Shown here one piece after another: positions 32,997 through 39,913 of a stretch of 39,913 nt of DNA. How positions within the stretch are numbered: the stretch's first letter is position 1; every line of letters starts with the position of its first letter. Origin of the DNA: ZC4RG29 sp964521255 (GTDB lineage Bacteria; Bacteroidota; Bacteroidia; Cytophagales; Cyclobacteriaceae); the NCBI GenBank assembly GCA_964521255.1, contig CAZFRM010000034.1:1-39913 (forward strand), read 5' to 3'. The position numbers and the translations under genes were made by a program. The notes under the pieces were generated by a model, which was not told the DNA's origin, searched no databases, and saw nothing but the letters and a program-made list of their open reading frames with translations.

Positions 32997-35189
32997 CTAG
33001 TTAGCGTATTCAGACATGAATTTTATCCGCATCAACCGAATCTCCTCTTCGGTATAATCACCGTTGGATACATTGTTCATTGCTTCCTCCAAACTGTCGG
33101 TATGCGAACTGAGGAAGTAGTCCAGCAGGTCATCTTGTTTGTGTTTATCAAGGACCTGATCGATATAATAATCAATATTCAATTTTGTGCCCGAATAGCA
33201 AATGTTCTCGATCTCGGTCAACATTTCATCAAAGGTGATGCTCTTCGAGTCAGCAATTTCTTCCAAATCTATTTTGCGGTCGATTTGCTGAATAATAAAT
33301 ATTTTGATTTTGGATTTGTTGACTGATGATTTCACCACAACTTCCTGTGCCGTTTCAATATCATTCTCGTCAACATACTTCTGGATAGCATCAATAAACT
33401 CATCTCCGAATTTATTCACCTTGCCCATACCCACACCATTAACCTGGGCAAGTTCTTCCTGGTTGGTTGGATACGTGGTGGCCATCTCTTCCAATGAAGG
33501 ATCCTGGAAAATTACATAGGGCGGAAGATCTCTTTCTTTTGCAATGCGCTTACGAAGCGTTTTAAGGATTTCAAAAAGTTTTTCATCATAGGCCTTGGCT
33601 GCGCCATTTGATTTTTCCGAGGACTCTTCTTCCTCTTCGACTTCTGTTGTAAAGTCATGGTCACGTGCAAGTTCAATCGGATAAGGCTTCTTCATAAATG
33701 ATTCGCCTTTCTTTGTGAGCTTGAGCACACCAATATTTTCAATATCCTTTTCGAGGTATTGATAAATGAGCGTTTGACGTATTACTGCTTTCCAGAAATC
33801 CGGCTCCTCATCACCACCCTTTCCATACACGGGTAAATCGAAGTGTGCGTAACTCTTTACATATTCATCTTCAACACCCCGGATAACATGAACAAGGTGA
33901 TTGAGGCCAAAGCGGGCATTGGTCTGCTTTACTGCCTCCAATACAAGCTTAACATATTCTGACCCTTCGAATCTTTCTCTTGGATGAACACAATTGTCAC
34001 ACATTCCGCAGTTCTCTTGCGTGTATTCCTCACCGAAGTAATGCAACAGTTGTCTTCTTCTGCACACAGGTGACTCTGCATAGTATTCCATCTCCTGTAA
34101 TAATATGCGCGCGTTCTCACGTTCCTGTACCGATTTGTCTTTATTAAATTTCTCCAGTTTACTAAGATCGTTATGGCTATAGAACATTAAGCAATGTCCT
34201 TCCAATCCGTCACGGCCCGAACGACCGGTTTCCTGGTAGTATCCTTCTAATGATTTTGGAACATCATAATGCACTACAAAGCGAACATCGGGTTTGTCAA
34301 TGCCCATTCCAAATGCAATTGTAGCTACAATGATATCCAGTTCTTCGTTAAGAAAATCATCCTGGTTTTTAAAGCGTACATCCGGATCAAGACCGGCATG
34401 ATAGGGAGCTGCATTAAACCCATTCACGTTTAACAGTTGAGCTATTTCTTCAACCTTCTTTCTGCTCAAACAGTAAATGATCCCTGACTTACCTTTATTA
34501 TCCTTAAGAAATTTGATGAGCTGTTTTTTAGTTTCTTTTTTCGGCCGCACTTCGTAGTAAAGATTCTTGCGATTGAATGAAGAGACGAACACATCCGCTT
34601 CCTCCATTTGCAAGTTCTTTTGAATATCGATCTGTACCTTGGGAGTGGCCGTAGCGGTCAATGCAATAACAGGTTTATCTCCCAATATCTGGATCATGGA
34701 CTTGATCCTTCTGTATTCCGGACGAAAGTCATGTCCCCATTCTGAGATGCAATGTGCTTCATCAATGGCAACGAAGTCGACATTAACCTTCTTCAGAAAT
34801 TCCATTGTTTCATCTTTCGTCAGCGATTCGGGAGCAACATACAAGAGCTTCACGTTGCCATTCATGCAATCTTTCTTAAGCCGGGTGATCTCTCCTTTAC
34901 TTAATGTTGAGTTTAGGAAACGGGCATTCACTCCATAGGCGTTCATCTGATCCACCTGGTTCTTCATTAAGGCTATGAGCGGAGAGATGACAATGGCTAA
35001 TCCATCGAGCATCATGGCCGGCAACTGATAACACAAAGATTTACCAGCACCCGTCGGCATAATGACGAACGTATTTCTTCCCTCCAGCAAATTGCGGATA
35101 ATTATTTCCTGATTTCCGCGGAACTGACTATAGCCAAAGACTTCCTTTAGTCGTTCACGCAATGCATCTTTCTCTTCAACCAACATCAT
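32997..35189 (-). CDS. recQ: ATP-dependent DNA helicase RecQ
   Basis: Superfamily 2 3'-5' DNA helicase for recombination repair and replication restart. It has 730 residues. The helicase core shows IMPTGAGKSLCYQ (Walker A Lys50), AIDEAHCISEWGHDFRPEY, ALTATATPKVQ, GIIYCLSRKKVE, FGMGIDKPDVRFVVHYD and QETGRSGRDG. The RecQ zinc site is CRRRQLLHYFG plus NCGMCDNC. The RQC winged helix is followed by an HRDC domain (about 535-610, FEILKTLRKRIAKERDLPPYVIFQD). An extra C-terminal segment of about 110 residues resembles a helix-turn-helix module (IDLEEIADSKSITFDEMLTEIE) present in some RecQ proteins. ATGs at 35189 and 35186 are equivalent choices. It has its own promoter box and terminator. Confidence 0.96.
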   Translation of the reverse strand: MMLVEEKDALRERLKEVFGYSQFRGNQEIIIRNLLEGRNTFVIMPTGAGKSLCYQLPAMMLDGLAIVISPLIALMKNQVDQMNAYGVNARFLNSTLSKGEITRLKKDCMNGNVKLLYVAPESLTKDETMEFLKKVNVDFVAIDEAHCISEWGHDFRPEYRRIKSMIQILGDKPVIALTATATPKVQIDIQKNLQMEEADVFVSSFNRKNLYYEVRPKKETKKQLIKFLKDNKGKSGIIYCLSRKKVEEIAQLLNVNGFNAAPYHAGLDPDVRFKNQDDFLNEELDIIVATIAFGMGIDKPDVRFVVHYDVPKSLEGYYQETGRSGRDGLEGHCLMFYSHNDLSKLEKFNKDKSVQERENARILLQEMEYYAESPVCRRRQLLHYFGEEYTQENCGMCDNCVHPRERFEGSEYVKLVLEAVKQTNARFGLNHLVHVIRGVEDEYVKSYAHFDLPVYGKGGDEEPDFWKAVIRQTLIYQYLEKDIENIGVLKLTKKGESFMKKPYPIELARDHDFTTEVEEEEESSEKSNGAAKAYDEKLFEILKTLRKRIAKERDLPPYVIFQDPSLEEMATTYPTNQEELAQVNGVGMGKVNKFGDEFIDAIQKYVDENDIETAQEVVVKSSVNKSKIKIFIIQQIDRKIDLEEIADSKSITFDEMLTEIENICYSGTKLNIDYYIDQVLDKHKQDDLLDYFLSSHTDSLEEAMNNVSNGDYTEEEIRLMRIKFMSEYAN

Positions 35190-35214
35190 TTCAATACTTG
35201 AAAAATTTTATTAA

Positions 35215-35222
35215 CAAATCTA
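35215..35222 (-). promoter_or_regulatory. Putative -7 box of recQ
   Basis: The minus strand reads TAGATTTG, matching TAnnTTTG, 26 bp before the recQ ATG. The nearest upstream TTTG (35251-35248) is 25 bp away, longer than normal spacing. Confidence 0.4.
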
Positions 35223-35306
35223 ATTCTGAAAAGGCAATGAATATAGCCAAAAATCTTAAAAAAATTGCACGGTTTTTTTATTTTAATCAACCAGAAAATA
35301 ATTTAA

Positions 35307-35459
35307 ATGGCACTTAATGTTCGGTATCGATTTCGAGAATTTTTAGTGATAATAAATTCTGCAAACCGCATTGAAACATCTAACATGTATTCAAATAGTA
35401 AGACAGATCAAAATAAAAGTTGCCATGAAATTAGTTTTGTCAGTCGCGCCTTTTTTTAA
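35307..35459 (+). CDS. Possible 50-codon ORF upstream of manC
   Basis: An ATG at 35307 opens a frame that ends with TAA at 35457-35459 and encodes 50 residues with a basic N-terminus (MALNVRYRFREFLVII). It has no recognisable domain, signal or promoter, and the surrounding sequence is very AT-rich, so a frame of this length may be chance. It is listed only because the gap is otherwise empty. Confidence 0.15.
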   Translation: MALNVRYRFREFLVIINSANRIETSNMYSNSKTDQNKSCHEISFVSRAFF

Positions 35460-35626
35460 TATATAATCATTATATTACTCTGCTTCGGTTTTTGTCCAGA
35501 ACAAAAAACAAAGCATCAATGACTAAACGCAGGTGGGAGAATGTTGTTGTTAAATGGATAGCTTGAAATTTTTCCGGATTATTAAGGGGTGTACCTTAGT
35601 GCTCATTCATTTTCAACCGGTAAACC

Positions 35627-35634
35627 TATTTTTG
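35627..35634 (+). promoter_or_regulatory. Putative -7 box of manC
   Basis: TATTTTTG matches TAnnTTTG, 67 bp before the manC ATG. There is no clear -33 TTTG. Confidence 0.35.
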
Positions 35635-35701
35635 TAAAAAAGTCCAAAAAATTTGGCGACTGGTATCACCTTCACACATATATTAGAGTCAATTATCCGA
35701 A

Positions 35702-36778
35702 ATGAATAAGAATTTTTTTGTTGTACTAATGGCTGGGGGCGTCGGCGTACGTTTTTGGCCCTATAGCCGAAACTCTAAACCCAAACAATTTCTTGATGTA
35801 CTCGGCACAGGAAAATCACTGTTGCAGTCAACGTATGATCGGTTTTTACCGATTTGCCTGCCTGAAAATATTTATGTGGTCACACACGAAGAACATGCCG
35901 ACCTGGTGAAGCAACAGCTACCTGAACTTAAACAAGAACAGATCCTTGCTGAGCCTATGCGAAAAAATACAGCGGCCTGTATTGCTTATGCCAGTTATAA
36001 AATTGTTCAACGGAATGAGCAGGCAGTGGTTGTGGTAAGTCCATCGGATCATTTGATTCTTAAGGAAGCAGAGTTTCAACAGATGATCACGAAGGCTGCC
36101 GATGAAGCGAAAACTCAGGATAAACTAATAACAATAGGAATAACACCTACACGACCTGAAACAGGATATGGATATATCCAATTCCACACGGACAACACTT
36201 TTGCAAAGAGGGTAAAAACATTTACAGAAAAACCTGAGCTTGAACTGGCAAAAAAATTCCTTGATAGCGGCGACTTTGTCTGGAACTCCGGAATATTTAT
36301 CTGGGGCATTCAGGCTATTCTTAACGCCATGCATGAGTTCCTCCCGGAATTGACAGAATTTTTTGAAGAAGCTTTCGCCAGAATACCAGCCGAAGGTGAG
36401 AAAGAAGCTATTCTCACGGCCTATTCACAATGCAAAAATATTTCCATTGACTATGGCATAATGGAGAAAGCAAAAAATGTTTACATGTGTCCCGGGGATT
36501 TTTCCTGGTCTGACCTTGGATCGTGGGGGTCCATTCATGAAATTTCTTCAAAGGATGGAAATAACAACGTGGTTAACGCCAATGCTCTTTTGTACGACAC
36601 ACAAAATTGTATCGTTAAAGGATCGCCTGACAGGCTTATCGTGGCTCAGGGATTAAATGGATACCTGATTGGTGAATTCGGAAATGTCGTTATCGTGTGT
36701 GAAAAGGATCGCGAAGAACAATTCAGAAGATTTGTGAACGATGTGAAAGGCAAACCAAATTCGAGTGAGTTTGTATAG
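35702..36778 (+). CDS. manC: Mannose-1-phosphate guanylyltransferase
   Basis: Nucleotidyltransferase that makes GDP-mannose from mannose 1-phosphate and GTP, feeding polysaccharide and glycoprotein sugar pathways. The N-terminal signature VVLMAGGVGVRFWPYSR with KPKQFLD identifies the family. Also present are EPMRKNTAACIAY, VVVSPSDHLI, RPETGYGYIQF, FTEKPELELAKKF, VWNSGIFIWG, ISIDYGIMEKA and DFSWSDLGSWGSI. It has 358 residues and no phosphomannose isomerase domain, so it is the short single-function type rather than the bifunctional AlgA/ManC of about 480 residues. It stands alone, with no glycan cluster in the window. Confidence 0.95.
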   Translation: MNKNFFVVLMAGGVGVRFWPYSRNSKPKQFLDVLGTGKSLLQSTYDRFLPICLPENIYVVTHEEHADLVKQQLPELKQEQILAEPMRKNTAACIAYASYKIVQRNEQAVVVVSPSDHLILKEAEFQQMITKAADEAKTQDKLITIGITPTRPETGYGYIQFHTDNTFAKRVKTFTEKPELELAKKFLDSGDFVWNSGIFIWGIQAILNAMHEFLPELTEFFEEAFARIPAEGEKEAILTAYSQCKNISIDYGIMEKAKNVYMCPGDFSWSDLGSWGSIHEISSKDGNNNVVNANALLYDTQNCIVKGSPDRLIVAQGLNGYLIGEFGNVVIVCEKDREEQFRRFVNDVKGKPNSSEFV

Positions 36779-36857
36779 TCTGCTGAGTTTTTAGATACTG
36801 CGTTTTGAGTTACATTAATAAGTTGGGTCTGCTGAAAAAATCAATCCCACTGTTTTC

Positions 36858-36958
36858 CCGCAGAATTCGCCTGCCTTTGCCGAAACGGCTTCGTGCAGGC
36901 AAGCTGATTGAATGCACGCAGATTTGCGCTGAAGATTTGTCTGCAATTTTTTCTGCGG
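36858..36958. repeat. About 101-bp palindrome-bounded element between manC and rlmB
   Basis: CCGCAGAA (36858-36865) and TTCTGCGG (36951-36958) are exact inverted ends. Inside, GCCTGC (36869-36874) pairs with GCAGGC (36895-36900) around a second small stem GCCG/CGGC. The right end runs to within 2 bp of the rlmB stop codon (36961-36963). The structure resembles a small non-autonomous repeat (MITE-like); no target duplication was seen. Confidence 0.6.
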
Positions 36959-36960
36959 TA

Positions 36961-37698
36961 TCAACCTCGTTTTTGTCTTACCACTTCATATATAGCAATT
37001 CCTGCTGCAACGCCAACATTGAGTGAATTAATTTTTCCTTTCATTGGAATTTTAGCCAGTTCATCCGCATTGCGCAGCAATTCTTCATCAATGCCATCTT
37101 CTTCAGAACCGAAGATAAGCGCAACAGGACCAGTTAGCGGAGTATCAAAAATTTCTTTTGTGGCTTTCTCGGTAAAAGCTACTACACGAATACCGTTGTC
37201 ATGTAAAAACCTGATTGTTTTTTTGAGATCCTTCTGACGGCAAACGGGTACGTGATTTAAAGCACCGGCCGAAGTTTTCATTGCATCACTTGAAAGTGGC
37301 GCGTTCCCCCTGTCAGGAATTATAATTCCATCAACACCACCACATTCTGCCGTGCGAGCAATGGCACCAAAATTTCGCACATCTGTTATCCGGTCAACAA
37401 CGATGAGAAAAGGTTCACGTCCTTCACTGTAAGCCCGATCAATAATATTATCTAATGACGCATAGCTAACCGATGACAAAAAGCAAATTACGCCCTGGTG
37501 ATTTTTAGTGGAAAGTCTTTTTAGTTTTTCTGCGGGGACAAATGCAATTGGCGTCTGATGTTCCTTTGCGACATTAATCAGTTCACGAACCAATTCGTTA
37601 TTCAATCCCGATTGAATCAACACGCGTTCAATTTCCTTCCCGGCTGTAATAGCTTCAATAACGGCACGGGTACCATATATCATATCTGTTTTTTCCAC
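36961..37698 (-). CDS. rlmB: 23S rRNA 2'-O-ribose methyltransferase (TrmH/SpoU family)
   Basis: SPOUT-class SAM-dependent methyltransferase that probably methylates the ribose of G2251 in 23S rRNA, as RlmB does. The 245 residues are typical. An N-terminal substrate-binding domain (MIYGTRAVIEAITAGKEIERVLIQ) precedes the knotted SPOUT domain. Motif 1 reads DRITDVRNFGAIARTAE, motif 2 ALIFGSEEDGID and motif 3 IPMKGKINSLNVGVAAGIAIYE. TrmH-type tRNA methyltransferases share these motifs, but the N-terminal domain and length fit RlmB best. Related repeats lie on both sides of the gene. Confidence 0.92.
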   Translation of the reverse strand: MEKTDMIYGTRAVIEAITAGKEIERVLIQSGLNNELVRELINVAKEHQTPIAFVPAEKLKRLSTKNHQGVICFLSSVSYASLDNIIDRAYSEGREPFLIVVDRITDVRNFGAIARTAECGGVDGIIIPDRGNAPLSSDAMKTSAGALNHVPVCRQKDLKKTIRFLHDNGIRVVAFTEKATKEIFDTPLTGPVALIFGSEEDGIDEELLRNADELAKIPMKGKINSLNVGVAAGIAIYEVVRQKRG

Positions 37699-37731
37699 TT
37701 CTTAATTTTTTATTGAACTATTGCAGATCAC

Positions 37732-37754
37732 ACTGATTACTGCAGAAAAATTAC
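37732..37754 (-). repeat. Copy of the 36943-36965 repeat, inverted
   Basis: The reverse complement reads GTAATTTTTCTGCAGTAATC plus three bases, and aligns with GCAATTTTTTCTGCGGTATC at 36943-36962 with few mismatches and two single-base gaps. The two copies flank rlmB in opposite orientation, this one 34 bp upstream of its ATG. Confidence 0.5.
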
Positions 37755-37779
37755 TTTAATACATCAGCGGAAATCAAAC

Positions 37780-38964
37780 TTAAAATCTTGCATTCCTCCA
37801 AAGATCGATAACCTGGTACCAGGTATCCTGATATTTTTTATTCCTGATCAATACATAATTATCCGGATCAAATAATGTGGGTGATCGAACAAAATCGAAA
37901 GTGATTTTATAAAGGTTATTCTTATAGGTCCATACTTCCCTGTCTTTAAACTTATAGAGTTCATCCGGTAATCCAAAAATGATATAGATCATTCCGCGGT
38001 CCGTTTTCCATCCTTCCTTATAGGAAGCAAAATATTGATTGGACTGCTCAACACGCTGAAAATAATTTCGCATAAAATTCTTTGCTCTATCGGTATTGCC
38101 CGTAATGCTAAGAATTACACGGTCAAATGATTTCTTATCACCGCGTGCATCTCTCAATCGCTCTATTTCCTGTTTTGTGCAAACATAAATTAAAGGATCA
38201 ACCAGGTTTTCGATTTTGGCAAACTTCGGATAATCATCATATACACGAAAAGAAAAACCCTGATTCGAAGTTGTATCTCTTTGAACAAGATATAATCCCT
38301 GAGCAGTAAAAGTTGTCGGTTGACCGGCGGAGATTATAATTGTGGAGTCTGTCCTGATTACAGAGGGCACTTTTGCCTGACCTTCAGAAAATGCAGGAGC
38401 GCCTGCCGGAAAATCAGCAGCATAGTAGGATGCTATCCATGATTGCTGATTGTCTTTAAAGTTCTTAATCAAATACGTTGAACCTGATATTATAAATGAC
38501 TCTATCCGGGGGTTAGCCTCTTCATTCACCAGAAGGCTATTTACCGGATATCCCGGAAGAAGAAATTCGTAAAATATCCAGGCCTTTTTTGCAAGGTTAT
38601 CCACAACCTTTGCTACCAGAATTTTAGGCGCTTGCTCATTTGTAAATGAAACCGTTTTAAGCATAGTGTCATTCGTTTTTGACACAGATATCTTTAAAAG
38701 GGAATCGTTAAGAAGGACACCTTGCTTGTCACTTAACGCATCCCGCTTCTCCAACTGGATAGAATAGTTATGTATGGAGTTACTTTTATCCTTCAACCGT
38801 AAATGCACCAGAACAAACCATTCATCCCCGCTATGGATAGGTTTTATCTGGAGCGAAAACTTTTCGTTGGAATTGTATAAATAATTGTAGTTAATCTCCT
38901 GCAATGCCTGTCCCTGTGCTTGCCAGGCGGCCAGGTAGACCAAAATAAACCACGTGTATTTCAT
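37780..38964 (-). CDS. GWxTD domain-containing protein
   Basis: A 394-residue exported protein with an N-terminal signal peptide (about 1-19, ending WQAQGQ). The first two thirds look like beta-rich repeats (FSLQIKPIHSGDEWFVLVHLRLKD). The C-terminal third holds the domain named for GWxTD, here GWKTDRGMIYIIFGLPDELYKFKDREVWTY (GWKTD followed by a G-x-P motif), then NNLYKITFDF and a DPDNYVLIRNKKYQDTWYQVIDLWR tail. The GWxTD domain is frequent in Bacteroidota and Acidobacteriota and has no established function. No lipobox is evident. It lies between rlmB and a divergently transcribed methyltransferase. Confidence 0.88.
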   Translation of the reverse strand: MKYTWFILVYLAAWQAQGQALQEINYNYLYNSNEKFSLQIKPIHSGDEWFVLVHLRLKDKSNSIHNYSIQLEKRDALSDKQGVLLNDSLLKISVSKTNDTMLKTVSFTNEQAPKILVAKVVDNLAKKAWIFYEFLLPGYPVNSLLVNEEANPRIESFIISGSTYLIKNFKDNQQSWIASYYAADFPAGAPAFSEGQAKVPSVIRTDSTIIISAGQPTTFTAQGLYLVQRDTTSNQGFSFRVYDDYPKFAKIENLVDPLIYVCTKQEIERLRDARGDKKSFDRVILSITGNTDRAKNFMRNYFQRVEQSNQYFASYKEGWKTDRGMIYIIFGLPDELYKFKDREVWTYKNNLYKITFDFVRSPTLFDPDNYVLIRNKKYQDTWYQVIDLWRNARF

Positions 38965-39032
38965 AGATGGTTGAAAATTAAAGAAGCTTTCGGAATAATT
39001 CCCTTTGGTTCGCTTATTTTTACTGCCCTTTT

Positions 39033-39809
39033 ATGGCAAAAGTATATTCCACAGAAATTACATCAGAAAAGATTACCTCTGACAATCCCATCCACCAACG
39101 GCTATTCAAGGCTTATGTTGTTGCGAAAGACTATGTAAGAGGGAATTTTCTTGAAGTTGGGTGCGGCGAAGGACGAGGCATTAATACCCTGTTGCCCCTT
39201 GTGCATCACTATGATGCAGTTGATAAATTGAAAGATGTACTGGACGACCTCAAAAGCCAGTACCCATCGGTTAATTTCATGAGCATGAACATTCCCCCGC
39301 TTCATGGTCTGAAGGATAATACCTATAACAGCATCGTTAGTTTTCAGGTGATAGAGCACATCCAGAATGATGTACTTTTTCTTACAGAGCTCCATCGCAT
39401 TTTGAAACCAGGGGGTATTGCATTGATCACAACACCCAACAGAAAAATGTCGTTGAGCCGCAATCCCTGGCATGTTCGGGAATACCTGGCAGAAGAACTA
39501 AAAGCATTAGCCGGAAAAATATTTAGTAATGTAGAGATGAAAGGCATTACCGGAAATGCCAAGGTGATGAAGTACTATGAAGACAATAAACGGGCTGTAC
39601 AGAAAATCACCCGTTGGGATATTTTTAATCTGCAATATCACTTACCTGCGCCTATTCTGCGCGTTCCTTATGAAATTCTGAACCGGTGGAACAGGAATAA
39701 ACTGCAAACGCACGACTCCTCACTTGTATCCAACATTCATCACCACGATTACCTTGTGACGGATCATGCAGATGATGCGCTGGATCTTTTGTTGATTGTA
39801 CACAAATAA
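39033..39809 (+). CDS. Class I SAM-dependent methyltransferase
   Basis: A 258-residue Rossmann-fold methyltransferase. Motif I is FLEVGCGEGRGINTLLP, followed by the acidic YDAVDKL, motif IV IVSFQVIEHIQNDVLFLTELHRILKPGG and ALITTPNRKMSLSRNPWHVREY. The pattern matches the UbiE/Methyltransf_11 group, of which many members act on quinones, sugars or lipids. The TPN...NPWHVREY stretch is reminiscent of methyltransferases in polysaccharide or lipid modification, but the substrate cannot be told. The C-terminal part (about 195-258) is family-specific. It diverges from the GWxTD gene over 68 bp; the remaining 104 bases to the window end hold no supported gene. Confidence 0.88.
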   Translation: MAKVYSTEITSEKITSDNPIHQRLFKAYVVAKDYVRGNFLEVGCGEGRGINTLLPLVHHYDAVDKLKDVLDDLKSQYPSVNFMSMNIPPLHGLKDNTYNSIVSFQVIEHIQNDVLFLTELHRILKPGGIALITTPNRKMSLSRNPWHVREYLAEELKALAGKIFSNVEMKGITGNAKVMKYYEDNKRAVQKITRWDIFNLQYHLPAPILRVPYEILNRWNRNKLQTHDSSLVSNIHHHDYLVTDHADDALDLLLIVHK

Positions 39810-39913
39810 GTTCTTGCAAAAAAAAATCCTTAACGCATAACACTAAAATATTTTTACCTCGAACCAAAGAGTCTAATCGAGATGGAATTCTTTAAATGAT
39901 TAACTTTAATTTC

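Larger units (their letters stand above)
35190..35701. other. 512-bp AT-rich gap between recQ and manC
   Basis: Divergent intergenic region. It holds the recQ promoter box, a possible 50-codon ORF (35307-35459, plus), an AT palindrome around 35464-35476 and an imperfect hairpin at 35481-35515. The hairpin pairs TGCTT with AAGCA and GTTTTTGT with ACAAAAAAC with small bulges. A TATTTTTG box (35627-35634) could start the manC transcript with a leader of about 60 bases. I see no tRNA or named riboswitch. Confidence 0.5.

Noticed and set aside
35464..35515. Hairpin region as a terminator or known riboswitch
   Set aside because: No T-tract follows on the plus strand, the stem is bulged and AT-rich, and no known riboswitch core was recognised.
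36805..37026. Plus-strand frame of 73 codons between manC and rlmB
   Set aside because: It runs through a palindromic repeat and then over the rlmB 3' end in antisense. Its composition is not protein-like and rlmB explains the coding signal.
39896..39913. ATG at the window edge opening a frame (MINFNF)
   Set aside because: Only six codons remain before the window ends and no promoter or homology can be judged.

Overview
The window is an ordinary, gene-dense chromosomal segment of a Bacteroidota bacterium, most likely a member of the Cytophagales. It carries type IX secretion genes (porU, porV), a gliding lipoprotein gene (gldH), a GWxTD-domain protein, an NqrF subunit, a RicT/PSP1 protein next to gldH, and many exact copies of the Bacteroidota -7 promoter box TAnnTTTG. 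Shine-Dalgarno sites are not conspicuous. No phage, plasmid, transposase, CRISPR, rRNA or tRNA gene was recognised.

Layout. 1-4.7 kb: lpdA (minus), fabG, a soluble TPR histidine kinase, and a small cysteine-rich ORF with a strong promoter match overlapping its apparent start. 4.8-8.5 kb: a methionine branch, metY-metX-hom, with metX and hom overlapping. 8.7-10 kb: a lone nqrF between two terminators. 10.2-12.4 kb: three envelope or exported proteins of unknown role. 12.5-16.8 kb: a MASE1 sensor kinase, an arginase-like protein with altered metal ligands, and an Nramp-like transporter with altered metal-site motifs. 17-22.4 kb (minus): FAD oxidoreductase, a large protein with a peptidase-like region, a propeller and an outer-membrane barrel, then yicC. 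22.5-29.8 kb (plus): MBL hydrolase, pssA, porU, porV, and an M16 homologue without its zinc motif. 30-35.2 kb (minus): recQ as its own unit, then purD-ricT-gldH. 35.2-39.9 kb: a 512-bp AT-rich gap, manC, rlmB between related repeats, a GWxTD protein, and a SAM methyltransferase.

Cooperation. PorU and PorV form the surface end of type IX secretion: PorV shuttles cargo and PorU removes the C-terminal signal and attaches cargo to the cell surface. GldH supports gliding in relatives. MetX acetylates homoserine made by Hom, and MetY replaces the acetyl group with sulfide.

I see no convincing new multi-gene defence or mobile system. The best leads are proteins with altered active or metal sites (Nramp-like, arginase-like, M16), the large three-part outer-membrane protein, the cysteine-rich small ORF, and several short palindromic intergenic elements. 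Family assignments come from motif recognition only; no database search was run.
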